A stretch of 57,951 nt of DNA from CAZGCA01 sp964524145 (lineage in GTDB: Bacteria; Hydrogenedentota; CAZGCA01): the NCBI GenBank assembly GCA_964524145.1, contig CAZGCA010000030.1, forward strand, positions 1-57,951, read 5' to 3'. A program made the translations under genes and the position numbers. How positions within the stretch are numbered: position 1 is the first letter of the stretch; each line of letters begins with the position of its first letter. The notes under the pieces were generated by a model. That model was given only the letters and a program-made list of their open reading frames with translations. It was not told the origin of the DNA and did not search any database. Of the stretch, positions 48,726-57,950 are shown piece by piece.

Positions 48726-50145
48726 ACGTAGGGCTTGGTCTTCCCGGATAGTGGTCGACTACACGAACGTCATGTCGGACGTTGTCGGCGACGCCAACGG
48801 GATCCGGAACGGAGAGCTCGAGGAGCTTGCCGCGGCGAAGATAGCCGGGTACCACGACGAACTCGTGGGAGAGAGGGGAAATGGGAAACTGCGGTTTCTC
48901 GATCTGCCATATCAGAACGAGAGCGTCGAGCAGGTGTTGAATCTTGCAGGAGAATGTGCGGATGAAATTGATGATCTGGTCGTTTTCGGCATAGGCGGTT
49001 CAGCACTCGGCACCATTGCCCTGAAGACGGCGTTGTGCCAGCCGTTCCACAATCTTCTTTCGAAGGAAGAACGCAGAGGCGCACCACGTGTATTCGTGCT
49101 CGACAACATTGACCCGGACGAGGTAACGGCTTTATTCGATCAGCTCGGCCTGAAGAAGACGCTCTTCAACATCGTGACGAAGTCCGGCAACACAGCCGAG
49201 ACGTTGAGCCAGTTTATGATCGCTGTCCGGAAGCTGCGCGACAAGCTGGGTGGTGAGTATAAGGACCATATTGTGGCGACGACCGACGCGAACAGCGGCG
49301 TTCTGAGAAAGCTCGTGCGGGACTATGAGCTCAAGTCGCTCGTGGTGCCCGAGGGTGTCGGCGGCCGGTTCTCGGTGCTCTCGCCGGTAGGCCTGTTCCC
49401 AGCGGCCATGTTGGGTGTTGACATACCAGCGTTGCTTGGCGGGGCTGCCGAGATGGACGAACAATGCCGGACGGGCAATCTGATGGAAAACCCCGCGTAT
49501 TTCTGCGCCGCCGTCAACTACATCCTCGACACGAGACGAGGTAAACACGTCACGGTGATGATCCCGTATTCGGCAGCGCTTCGAGACGTCGCCGACTGGT
49601 TCCGGCAGTTGTGGGCGGAGAGTCTGGGGAAGGCAACGAAGCTCGACGGTTCCCGGACCGAGTGCGGACAGACGCCGGTCAAGGCGCTTGGCGCAACCGA
49701 CCAACACTCGCAGATTCAACTGTACTGTGAAGGACCAAACGACAAGCTCATAACGTTCCTCACGGTATCCCAATTCCAAAACGAGCCGACTATCCCCGAC
49801 ACGTTTGAGGCTGTGCCTGAGATACGCTACCTTGCGGGCAAATCGATCAACGATCTGCTGCGATACGAGCAGTTTGGGACGGAGGTCGCGCTAAGCGAGG
49901 CAAAAAGACCAACTATGCGGATCGAGGTGCCCGAGGTCAGTCCGTCGACGCTCGGCGCACTTTTCTACCTGTTCGAGCTGGAAACAGCAATGGCGGGCAA
50001 ACTCTATGGAATCAACCCGTTCGACCAGCCTGCCGTCGAGAGAGGCAAGGAGGTTGCGCGAACGATGATGGGCATGCCCGGAACCGAGCAGGAAAGGGAG
50101 CATCTGGAGAATCTTACCCAACGAAAGGGACGTAGGATAGAGTGA
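48709..50145 (+). CDS. pgi: Glucose-6-phosphate isomerase
   Basis: 478 residues. It interconverts glucose-6-phosphate and fructose-6-phosphate. Motifs: FGIGGSALGTIAL, TKSGNTAETLSQFM, GVGGRFSVLSPVGLFPAAM, WFRQLWAESLGK and LGATDQHSQIQLY with the catalytic Glu and His. The GTG at 48709 is 8 bases after GAGGAG; the start at 48700 would lie within that site. It overlaps the helicase gene by 17 bases. Confidence 0.95.
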   Translation: MKKPNKRRAWSSRIVVDYTNVMSDVVGDANGIRNGELEELAAAKIAGYHDELVGERGNGKLRFLDLPYQNESVEQVLNLAGECADEIDDLVVFGIGGSALGTIALKTALCQPFHNLLSKEERRGAPRVFVLDNIDPDEVTALFDQLGLKKTLFNIVTKSGNTAETLSQFMIAVRKLRDKLGGEYKDHIVATTDANSGVLRKLVRDYELKSLVVPEGVGGRFSVLSPVGLFPAAMLGVDIPALLGGAAEMDEQCRTGNLMENPAYFCAAVNYILDTRRGKHVTVMIPYSAALRDVADWFRQLWAESLGKATKLDGSRTECGQTPVKALGATDQHSQIQLYCEGPNDKLITFLTVSQFQNEPTIPDTFEAVPEIRYLAGKSINDLLRYEQFGTEVALSEAKRPTMRIEVPEVSPSTLGALFYLFELETAMAGKLYGINPFDQPAVERGKEVARTMMGMPGTEQEREHLENLTQRKGRRIE

Positions 50146-50227
50146 GCTGTTATCCGTCCGCAACGACGGCGCGGCACACCATTGCGATCCGCATTGGAGC
50201 AAAAAACCATGTTCTGAGGAGGTTGCT

Positions 50228-53200
50228 ATGAATTGTCGAGATTCTGCGCGTGGATGCATCTGGATTAGCTTTGTCGTCATGACGTTGTGCGCCACGGCGC
50301 GGGCGGAAGACTGGCCAACCTACCGGCACGACAACGCCCGAAGCGGTGTTACGGCAGAACAGCTCCTTCCCCCGCTTTCGCAGCAATGGGTATTCGCGCC
50401 CGGACACGTTCCCGAACCGGCGTGGCCGGTTCCTGCGAAAGAGCGTCCGCGGGTGCGGTTCGATGACGCCTATCACGTTGCCGTAGCCGGGGATGCGGTC
50501 TATTTTGGTTCCTCTGCCGACAACAAGGTGTACTCGCTCGACGCCGCGACCGGCGACCCGCGTTGGGCAACATTCACGGGCGGACCGGTTCGGCTTGCAC
50601 CGTCTGTCTGGAACGGCAGCGTTTACGCTGGCTCGGACGATGGTCATGCGTACTGTCTCAGGTCGGGCGACGGCGAGATCGCGTGGAAGGCTAGAGCGTC
50701 GCATAGCGACTCGAAAGTGCTCGGCCACGGCAAGATGATATCGCTATGGCCGTTGCGAACGGGTGTGCTGGTTGACGACGGGATTGCCTACTTCGGTGCA
50801 GGCGTGTTTCCGCACGAAAGCATCTTCTTCTGCGCGGCTAATGCGCGGAACGGCGACCTCGTTTGGCAGAACGACACAACAGGCGAGATGGGTCACTCCC
50901 GAGCGTTCGAAGATTTTGGCGGAATATCGCCCCAGGGCTACCTGCTGGCGTCCGAGAAGACGATCTTCGTGCCGTCGGCCCGGTCGACGCCCGCCGCATT
51001 CGACAGGAAAGACGGCCGATTCCTGTACCAGGGCTCCGCTTACGGACACGTGGGCGGCACATGGGCTCTGCTGACGGGCGACCAGATAGTCGCAGGTGTC
51101 GACAACCAGCGCCGGGTGTATGACAGCGAAAGCCGGAGAGAGGAGGATGCCGGGTTCGCATGGTTCCCGGGCCTTGCTCTCGTTGTGACAGAAGAACGTT
51201 CGTACTTGCTCACAGACCTCGATCTGCGCGCTGTCGACCGGAAAGCGTACCGTTCCGCCAAGGAGTGGCGTGGGACTCTTGTCAGAGACATAGAAGAGCT
51301 GAACAAGGAACTATCGGACCTCGGCAGAAGACGACGCTTCTTGAGCGGAGAAGCCCGCGAGACGACCGAGAAGCGTATTGCCGATTTGACAAACCAGGTG
51401 AACGGGCTGAGAGCCCAGCAGAAGAAAGTCGAAGATGCAGTGGTTGTATGGCAACGCCCTCACTTGGGTTACTGCTCTCTCATTCTCGCCGGCGACGTGC
51501 TGTATGCCGGCGGGAACGGCAAAGTCATCGCGGTTGACACGGTTACCGGCGACGAGCTGTGGAACGCCAACGTGAATGGCAGAGCCAGTGGCCTGGCTGT
51601 TGCCAACGGTCGTCTGTTTGTCAGCACTGATACGGGCTCCATCTACTGTTTCGGCAAAGACAACGCCACAGAAGGCCGAGAGGTGAAGACTGCGCTCAAC
51701 CCATCGCCATATCCGCAGGACGGGCTGACGGCCTTGTATGAGCAAGCCGCAGAGAAAATACTTGATGACACGGGTATACGGAAAGGCTACTGTCTCGTCT
51801 ACGGTTGTGGGACAGGTCGTCTCGCGTTCGAGCTCGCGAAGCGAACAGAGCTTGCCGTACTCGGGGTCGACCCGAATGCTGACAACGTCGAGAAAGCAAG
51901 AGAGGCGCTCGACGCGGCGGGGATGTACGGCTCACGTGTGACAATCGAACAGGGTCAACTGGATACTGTTCCGTACTCGGACTACTTTGCGAACCTGATC
52001 GTCTCTGAGACCGTGCTGCTATCAGGCAGGCCGGCAGGTTCGTCCGCAGAGCTGTTTCGTATGCTTAAACCGTGTGGCGGTGTGGCATATCTTGGACAGC
52101 CGCCGGATGCATCAGGAGTTCTCAGACCGCTCGACGTGGCCCGACTCCGCACGTGGTTGAGTAATTCAGGCGCGGCCGCACCTGAGGTGACGGAAAGCGA
52201 CGGTTCATGGATGAAAATAGCGCGGGGACCGCTGGAAGGCGCGGGAAAGTGGACGCACCAGTATGCCGATCCGGCAAACACGGCGTGTTCGGACGACCAG
52301 CTCGTGAAAGGGTCGCTGGGGACTCTGTGGTTTGGCCGTCCCGGGCCCGAGAAGATGGTCGAACGCCACGCGCGCACGGTCGCTCCGGTGGCGATGGACG
52401 GACGTCTCTTCGTGCAAGGCGAGAACGTTGTCATGGCGTACGACTCATACAACGGGGTGCAGCTGTGGGAGCGCGAACTACCCGGAGCTGTCCGTATCCG
52501 GGTGGATTCCGATATGGGCAACCTTGCGCTCGATAGAGACGGGCTGTATGTCGCAGCACACAACGAATGCTATCGGTTGGACCCTGCAACCGGAACGACA
52601 ATGCGGACCTATACGCTGCCGCCTTCCGCAGACGAGAAGCCGCGTCGCTGGGGTTACGTGGCGTGCACCGGCAAAACCCTCTTCGGGTCGACTGCGGGCC
52701 TTCTAATAAAGGAGTATGGTGCTGATTTGCCGGCGGGTGCACAAACGGCCCAACCCGTGCCGAAGGACTACTGGGCGTTCCAGAAGGGTGGGCGCATGTG
52801 GCACAGTATGGCAGAGTGGCCCGACTGGGGCAGCACGATGACGCCGCGGGGCGCCGTCTCCGAGCGGATCATGGCAAGCGATTCGTTCTTCGCTATCGAT
52901 GCCGATACTGGTACACTGCGGTGGACGTATGCCGGACACCAGATCGCTCACCCGGCAATCACCATCGGCGACTCAACCGTCTTTCTGGCCGATTGCCTTG
53001 TTACGGAGGAACAGAAGACCGCAGCGCTCAGAGAAAAGCAGCAACTCATTGCAGAGGGAGCATGGGAGAAAGGGTTGGATATCGAGACCGAACCTGAGAT
53101 TGCCGACATCCGGCTTGTCGTCGCGCTGGATGAAGCTACGGGAAGGAAACGGTGGGAGAGAGTAATTGATCTGACAGGCTGCGGAGGCGACAGAATGGGG

Positions 53201-54313
53201 ATGGCGCACCATGACGGGGTGCTGCTCTTCTTCGGCTGTTTCAGCAACCACGACGCCGATTTGTTCCGGCGTGGCGCGCTGAAGTGGCGGCGCGTCACAG
53301 CGGTCTCCGCGGCCGACGGCAGCGATCTCTGGTCGCGACCACTCAACTACTTGCGCCGGCCTGTCATCATTGGCGACACACTTCTCATAGAACCGCGTGC
53401 GTGCGACGTTCGTACGGGTGAGGTCAAGACCCGCATCCACCCGCTCACCGGTAATGAGGAGACGTGGGAGTACGTGCGACCGGGGCATTGTTGCAGCGCC
53501 ACGTCGGCTTCACCCAACATGTTCTTCCTGCGGGGCTACTTCACGTGGTACTACGACATGGAGCGAGACGGCGGGATGATACCGTTCGGCGGCATCCGTC
53601 CGGGCTGCTGGATCAACCTGATACCGGCGAACGGGCTGCTGCTGTTCCCGGAAGCGAGCTCCGGATGCACCTGTTCGTACCCGATCAGATCCACCCTCGT
53701 CATGCAACCCAAGAAAGACTACAAACCATGGTCCGTCTTCATACAGCACGGCGAGATGACGCCCGTCAAGCAGATGGCCATCAACTTTGGCGCGCCCGGC
53801 GACAGGCGTGACGACGACGGGACGCTCTGGTTCTGCTATCCTCATCCCGGCGGGAATTCATTCTTCCAGTATGGGGTAAACTTCCGCCTGAAGCAAAAGA
53901 GCCTTGTGCGCGACGGCTACTTCAGACGCAATTTTCAGGGCGTGGGGATTGAAGCGACGGACAAGCCCTGGCTCTACGCATCCGGCTGCCGGGGACTCAC
54001 CAGTTGCGTTCTCCCGCTCGTCGGGGAGGGAGAAGAGCCTGGGCGATACACCCTGCGCCTGCATTTTGTTGACACGGAAAACGATAGCGTCGGGCACCGC
54101 GTGTTCAACGTGAAGCTTCAGGGGAAGACCGTGTTGAAGAACTTCGATATCGTCAAAGATGCCGGCGGTCCGAACATTGCCGTTGTCAAGGAGTTCAGCG
54201 GGATCAAGGTAAAAGACGGCCTCACCATCGAACTCATCCCGAAGGCGAAGAACCCTTCGAGAACGCAGCTGCCGTTGATAAACGGTATCGAGGTTGCCAG
54301 GGAGAGAGGGTAG
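50228..54313 (+). CDS. Secreted PQQ-type beta-propeller protein with inserted SAM-methyltransferase domain
   Basis: 1361 residues. A signal peptide (about 1-26, ending ATARA) precedes DWPTYRHDNARSG, the usual start of secreted PQQ-like propellers. Propeller blades (VYFGSSADNKVYSLDAATGD) fill about 35-490 and again from about 680. A coiled-coil hairpin lies near 350-400. Between the two propeller parts, residues about 505-650 form a class I methyltransferase (LVYGCGTGRLAFEL, LGVDPNADNVEKAREAL, FRMLKPCGGVAYLGQP). The C-terminal 150 residues look like a malectin-like beta domain (RYTLRLHFVDTENDSVGHRV). GAGGAGG precedes the ATG. Function is unknown; exported SAM use would be unusual. Confidence 0.85.
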   Translation: MNCRDSARGCIWISFVVMTLCATARAEDWPTYRHDNARSGVTAEQLLPPLSQQWVFAPGHVPEPAWPVPAKERPRVRFDDAYHVAVAGDAVYFGSSADNKVYSLDAATGDPRWATFTGGPVRLAPSVWNGSVYAGSDDGHAYCLRSGDGEIAWKARASHSDSKVLGHGKMISLWPLRTGVLVDDGIAYFGAGVFPHESIFFCAANARNGDLVWQNDTTGEMGHSRAFEDFGGISPQGYLLASEKTIFVPSARSTPAAFDRKDGRFLYQGSAYGHVGGTWALLTGDQIVAGVDNQRRVYDSESRREEDAGFAWFPGLALVVTEERSYLLTDLDLRAVDRKAYRSAKEWRGTLVRDIEELNKELSDLGRRRRFLSGEARETTEKRIADLTNQVNGLRAQQKKVEDAVVVWQRPHLGYCSLILAGDVLYAGGNGKVIAVDTVTGDELWNANVNGRASGLAVANGRLFVSTDTGSIYCFGKDNATEGREVKTALNPSPYPQDGLTALYEQAAEKILDDTGIRKGYCLVYGCGTGRLAFELAKRTELAVLGVDPNADNVEKAREALDAAGMYGSRVTIEQGQLDTVPYSDYFANLIVSETVLLSGRPAGSSAELFRMLKPCGGVAYLGQPPDASGVLRPLDVARLRTWLSNSGAAAPEVTESDGSWMKIARGPLEGAGKWTHQYADPANTACSDDQLVKGSLGTLWFGRPGPEKMVERHARTVAPVAMDGRLFVQGENVVMAYDSYNGVQLWERELPGAVRIRVDSDMGNLALDRDGLYVAAHNECYRLDPATGTTMRTYTLPPSADEKPRRWGYVACTGKTLFGSTAGLLIKEYGADLPAGAQTAQPVPKDYWAFQKGGRMWHSMAEWPDWGSTMTPRGAVSERIMASDSFFAIDADTGTLRWTYAGHQIAHPAITIGDSTVFLADCLVTEEQKTAALREKQQLIAEGAWEKGLDIETEPEIADIRLVVALDEATGRKRWERVIDLTGCGGDRMGMAHHDGVLLFFGCFSNHDADLFRRGALKWRRVTAVSAADGSDLWSRPLNYLRRPVIIGDTLLIEPRACDVRTGEVKTRIHPLTGNEETWEYVRPGHCCSATSASPNMFFLRGYFTWYYDMERDGGMIPFGGIRPGCWINLIPANGLLLFPEASSGCTCSYPIRSTLVMQPKKDYKPWSVFIQHGEMTPVKQMAINFGAPGDRRDDDGTLWFCYPHPGGNSFFQYGVNFRLKQKSLVRDGYFRRNFQGVGIEATDKPWLYASGCRGLTSCVLPLVGEGEEPGRYTLRLHFVDTENDSVGHRVFNVKLQGKTVLKNFDIVKDAGGPNIAVVKEFSGIKVKDGLTIELIPKAKNPSRTQLPLINGIEVARERG

Positions 54314-54325
54314 AGCGGATACCGT

Positions 54326-55759
54326 TCAGTATTCCCTGCGCAGCTTGGATGAGAGTATGCCGAGCGATTCGCGATACTTGGTGACAGTTCGGCGGGCTAT
54401 GTTCAGGCCGCGTGCATTGAGCAAATCGGTTATCTTCTGATCGCTGAGCGGCCGTTTCTTGTCTTCGTCCCGTATAAGTTCCTCTATCTGGGAGCGGATG
54501 CTCGTAGAAGACTGAGCGTTCCCATCGTCGGTATCTATCCCGGACGTGAAGAAGTACTTCAGCTCGTATATTCCACGCGGCGTGTCGACATACTTGTTGC
54601 TTGTCACCCTGCTGATCGTGGACTCGTGCATCCCCACCATATCAGCAACCTGTTGGAGTGTAAGCGGCTTGAGGTACTCAGGCCCTCTCTCGAGGAAATC
54701 GCGCTGCAAATCCATTATGCACTTGGTTACTTTGTAGATTGTGCTCTTGCGTTGCTCGATGTTGCGCATGAGCCATTGCGCCGACTTGTACTTGTCCTTG
54801 ATGTAGCGCCTCACTTCAGCCGATGCTTTACCTTTGGCCAGAAGCCGCCGGTAATACGGGCTGATACGAATCCGCGGCAGGCTGTCGTCATCTACCAGGA
54901 CAACGTAGTCGTCATCTACTTTCTTGACGACAACCTCCGGTGCGATATAGACCGTATTGTCGGCACCGAAGTTCCTGCCCGGCCTCGGCTCGAGCGTTGT
55001 GACAAGGCCGGCGAGCTCGTACAGTCTGTCCATGGTAATGGCCATAGCTTTGGCAATCTCGGGCAGCTTGCGCTTCTCGAGCAGCTTGAGGTGGTCAGCG
55101 ATGAGTGTCCGGAGCTCTTTGTCTCCCGGGTACCGCTGGTCGGACTGAATGAGCAAACATTCGCGCAAGTCTCTTGCTCCGACACCTGGTGGGTCGAATG
55201 TCTGTATAAGCGCTAGCACCTTCTCGACGTCTTCGGGTGTAACACCGAGTGCAGCGGCAGCTTCTTCGACTGAGGACGTGAAGAACCCGCGATCATCGAT
55301 CTCTCCGATAATCCATTCGCCGAGGCGCCGCTGCTCGTCGTCCTCGACACTTAGCCCCAGTTGACTCAAGAGGTGGCTTGATAAGGATTGATCGCGTGTG
55401 ATCGAGGCCTCAGCGAACGCGCGGTATTCCTCGGCGTCGGGATTGCGGGCAAAATCACTTCCTTCGTAGTAATAGTCACTCCAGGCATCCTCGAACTCAG
55501 CAATCACAGCTTCCAGATCGTCGTCTGTGGAGCCGTCTTCCGTCTCTTCCGACGGCGCGCTGGAATCGTCGTCTGTCTCGGGGGCCTCTTCCTCGAGCTC
55601 CTGCATTTCCTCAAGAACCGGGTTCTGCTGGAGCTCCTGGCGAAGGTAGGTTTCCAGCTGGAGGGTGGAAAGCTGCAGCATCTGAATAGCCTGCTGCATT
55701 TTAGGCGTGAGAGCAAGCCTCTGTGTCTGCTTGTGCAGTAATTCCAACCCAAGTGCCAT
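54326..55759 (-). CDS. rpoN: RNA polymerase sigma-54 factor
   Basis: 477 residues. The N-terminal region I is Gln/Leu-rich (LTPKMQQAIQMLQLSTLQLE and YLRQELQQNPVLEEM), region II is acidic, and the C terminus has the HTH that reads the -12 element and the RpoN box ARRTVTKYRE. It directs transcription that needs enhancer-binding ATPases. AAGGAGG lies upstream of the ATG. No enhancer-binding protein is in the window. It ends 12 bases from the convergent propeller gene. Confidence 0.96.
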   Translation of the reverse strand: MALGLELLHKQTQRLALTPKMQQAIQMLQLSTLQLETYLRQELQQNPVLEEMQELEEEAPETDDDSSAPSEETEDGSTDDDLEAVIAEFEDAWSDYYYEGSDFARNPDAEEYRAFAEASITRDQSLSSHLLSQLGLSVEDDEQRRLGEWIIGEIDDRGFFTSSVEEAAAALGVTPEDVEKVLALIQTFDPPGVGARDLRECLLIQSDQRYPGDKELRTLIADHLKLLEKRKLPEIAKAMAITMDRLYELAGLVTTLEPRPGRNFGADNTVYIAPEVVVKKVDDDYVVLVDDDSLPRIRISPYYRRLLAKGKASAEVRRYIKDKYKSAQWLMRNIEQRKSTIYKVTKCIMDLQRDFLERGPEYLKPLTLQQVADMVGMHESTISRVTSNKYVDTPRGIYELKYFFTSGIDTDDGNAQSSTSIRSQIEELIRDEDKKRPLSDQKITDLLNARGLNIARRTVTKYRESLGILSSKLRREY

Positions 55760-55780
55760 ACTGTCCTCCTTCTCACCGTA

Positions 55781-55810
55781 ATTTTATCCGAGGAACGGTG
55801 TCGTTGTCAA
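55781..55810 (-). promoter_or_regulatory. Promoter of rpoN
   Basis: On the minus strand TTGACA (55810-55805), an 18-base spacer and TAAAAT (55786-55781). The -10 lies about 22 bases before the ATG, so the leader is only some 15 bases and holds the AAGGAGG. Confidence 0.6.
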
Positions 55811-55889
55811 TGCCGAGACCGAAAAAATGGCAAAAAGGAGAGTAGAGAACATGGCTTCAGCGGACGAGAGGTAGGGCTACCGGACGGTC

Positions 55890-56285
55890 TTATTCGCCTT
55901 TGAGAATCGCTTCCGCTTTCTTTGGATCTTTTACCCCAAACACAATGAGACCGTGCCCTTCGCCGGCCGGCTCGCTCCCGTAGACATAATCCACGTTGAT
56001 CCCTGCTTTGGCCAGCCGTCGCGTAGCGCGTGCCATGGTGCCGGACCCCGCGCTCATCTTATACACGAGCACACGTTTGGCAGTACACGGCAGGTTAAGC
56101 TTCTTGATAAGCCGCTTGGCCGTTGCAGCGTTGTCAGGAACAAGCCGTACAAGGCTGGCCTCGACACTATCGAGCACGGTCAAGGCGACAATGTTGATCC
56201 TTGCTCTGCTCAGAGCAGCGGAAAGTTTCGACAGTTGTGCGGGCTTGTTCTCCAAAGCTACCGTGAGCTGTTTCATGATAGGCAT
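55890..56285 (-). CDS. Double ACT-domain protein
   Basis: 131 residues: two ACT modules. The first begins KQLTVALENKPAQLSKLSAA and the second is around VLVYKMSAGSGTMARATRRL with AKAGINVDYVYGS. Stand-alone double-ACT proteins bind amino acids and act as sensors or as regulators of amino acid enzymes; the ligand is unknown. GGAGGG is 7 bases before the ATG. Confidence 0.88.
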   Translation of the reverse strand: MPIMKQLTVALENKPAQLSKLSAALSRARINIVALTVLDSVEASLVRLVPDNAATAKRLIKKLNLPCTAKRVLVYKMSAGSGTMARATRRLAKAGINVDYVYGSEPAGEGHGLIVFGVKDPKKAEAILKGE

Positions 56286-56452
56286 GTTTGGTCCCTCCGA
56301 TGGTTTTCGTGCTCCTCCGCTTCAACGCTGTGCATGGTCACACCAAGATTGTGGAGGAAACTCGCCGATTTGTCAACAGGTCCGTGGCAGGGAACGCGAA
56401 AACTGGCGCGGCCGATTTCCGTCGAAGGGTATCGACTGAACGCGGTAGGGCA

Positions 56453-56461
56453 TGGTAGAAT
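56453..56461 (+). promoter_or_regulatory. Extended -10 promoter of the GspF-N-like gene
   Basis: TG-G-TAGAAT at 56453-56461 with TCGACT 18 bases upstream at 56432-56437. Leader about 48 bases. Confidence 0.45.
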
Positions 56462-56516
56462 ATACCCGATGAGAGAGTCAGGATCTGGTCTGCGTTCATG
56501 AGAAGGAAAGACCAAG

Positions 56517-56711
56517 ATGCCCACATTTGAATATCACGCCATACGGACAGAAGACTACGAGGAGAAGTCGTTTGTAGGCGGCATAGTGATTGCCAAGTCA
56601 CGTTCGGAAGCCAAGGACAAATTGCGCAAGCGAGGTTTCAAACCGACCATGCTCAAGCGCGCGAAAGGCTTCACCGGTCTGCTGAAATGGTTTGACGCAG
56701 ACATTCGATAG
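56517..56711 (+). CDS. Small orphan protein resembling the N terminus of GspF/PilC
   Basis: 64 residues. MPTFEYHAIRTED, GGIVIAKSRSEAKDKLRKRG and FKPTMLKRA follow the start of type II secretion/type IV pilus platform proteins (F-x-Y-x-A, G-x-I-x-A-x-S-x-x-E-A-x-x-x-L-x-x-x-G-x-x-P). The rest of GspF, including its membrane helices, is absent; the protein ends after about 64 residues with its own stop. AAGGAAAG precedes the ATG. It might be a stand-alone adaptor or a gene remnant. Confidence 0.65.
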   Translation: MPTFEYHAIRTEDYEEKSFVGGIVIAKSRSEAKDKLRKRGFKPTMLKRAKGFTGLLKWFDADIR

Positions 56712-56804
56712 AAGCGCGTGCTGCAATGTTCTAGGACTATCTTCGTCGACTTACGACTCGCCTGCGCATCCGCCAAGAATCATCCAGCATGCTGATGGGC
56801 AATC

Positions 56805-57737
56805 CTAGCCGCGCAACCGGTCGAGCAGCTTGTTGCACGCGGCAATGCCTTCCATCTCGCTTAATCGACCGCCTTCGTATTCTATCCCGATGTTGCCATG
56901 ATACCCGGCGTCGTCAACGACGATCTTGATGAGTTGCGGATAGTCCAGCTTGGTCTCGTTACCCTCTTCATCGAAATCGTAGCATTTTGCGCTCACGGCC
57001 TTCGCGTAGGGCATCATCATCCTGACCGCTTCGTACCGGTCAACATCATTCGGGAAGTTGCCGAAATCCGGCAGGGTGCCAAACCGGGGCGAGTCTACGG
57101 CCTTCATAAGCCGTACCAGGATCTCGGGGTACGAAGACATGCCGCCGTGGTTCTCGATGACCACGTCCACATCTTTCTTGCCCGCGTACTCGAGCAACCT
57201 CAAGAAGCTTTCCCTGGACCGCTTGATACAGTCCGCGACCTCTGCCGGGTCCTTTTCCCCGCCTCGCTTTGCGCCGCTCCAGTTGACTCTCATCGTCCGG
57301 GCGCCGAGATGTTTGGTGATATCAACCCATTTCGAGTGACCTTCCACGGCCTTGTCCCTGGCTCGTTCGGCCCTGTGTCCGAGGCTGCCCTGGCCGTCAA
57401 CCATGACAAGCGAAATGTCCACGTTGTTGTCCTGCGCGTTCTTAACCAGCTTGTCGAGGTGGGCGGGTTCCGTGGAGGCAAACATGCCGCTCACAAACTC
57501 GACCGCGCCGATGTCGAACTCCTGCCGGCATATCTTCGGCATGTCAAGCTGCGTGATCGTCTTCGAACTCACGGCACGGTGCAGAGACCACCCGGCGAGC
57601 GATATCTTGAAATCCCGTTTCGTTGCCGCTGCGGCGCTCCCGAAACCTCGGGATACCGCCCCCAGTCCAATAGTAGATGCCACCGCGCCCAACGCAGACG
57701 CCTCGAGAAACTCTCTTCGCGATCGTAGCCTGTCCAT
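56805..57737 (-). CDS. Tat-exported sugar phosphate isomerase/epimerase-like TIM-barrel protein
   Basis: 310 residues. The N terminus has a twin-arginine signal, SRREFLEASALGAVASTIGL, so the folded protein is exported. The body is a xylose-isomerase-like TIM barrel: KISLAGWSLHRAV, FDIGAVEFVSGMF, VDVVIENHGGMSSYPE with metal-binding Glu and His, FGTLPDFGNFP, and GYHGNIGIEYEGG. Such secreted family members are common in Planctomycetes-like bacteria; their sugar substrates are mostly unknown. GGAGG lies 5 bases before the ATG at 57737; the frame back to 57773 is not needed. Confidence 0.88.
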   Translation of the reverse strand: MDRLRSRREFLEASALGAVASTIGLGAVSRGFGSAAAATKRDFKISLAGWSLHRAVSSKTITQLDMPKICRQEFDIGAVEFVSGMFASTEPAHLDKLVKNAQDNNVDISLVMVDGQGSLGHRAERARDKAVEGHSKWVDITKHLGARTMRVNWSGAKRGGEKDPAEVADCIKRSRESFLRLLEYAGKKDVDVVIENHGGMSSYPEILVRLMKAVDSPRFGTLPDFGNFPNDVDRYEAVRMMMPYAKAVSAKCYDFDEEGNETKLDYPQLIKIVVDDAGYHGNIGIEYEGGRLSEMEGIAACNKLLDRLRG

Positions 57738-57838
57738 GATAACCTCCAAAAAAACGTTTCTTGCACACTGCAACCGGAATTGAGTGTACTCCTATTGGGG
57801 ATCAGATGTCCACTCATTCGGGCCCCCACGTATCGGCG

Positions 57839-57867
57839 TTGCATCACACACCAACGCGTGGTATAAT
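57839..57867 (+). promoter_or_regulatory. Promoter of tRNA-Met
   Basis: TTGCAT at 57839-57844, 17 bases, TG-G-TATAAT with the -10 at 57862-57867. Transcription would start a few bases before the tRNA at 57878. Confidence 0.6.
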
Positions 57868-57877
57868 TCATCCACAT

Positions 57878-57950
57878 GGGCCCATAGCTCAGTCGGTAGA
57901 GCAGCTGACTCATAATCAGCGGGTCGTAGGTTCGAGTCCTACTGGGCCCA
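57878..57950 (+). tRNA. tRNA-Met (CAT), possibly elongator
   Basis: The acceptor GGGCCCA pairs with TGGGCCC, the D arm is GCTC...GAGC, the anticodon stem CTGA/TCAG encloses the CTCATAA loop with anticodon CAT, and the T arm is GTAGG TTCGAGT CCTAC. Discriminator A at 57950. The CCA is cut by the window end after its first C. It is not an initiator (the first pair is G-C and the anticodon stem lacks three G-C pairs). tRNA-Ile2, whose CAT is modified to lysidine, cannot be excluded. Confidence 0.9.
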
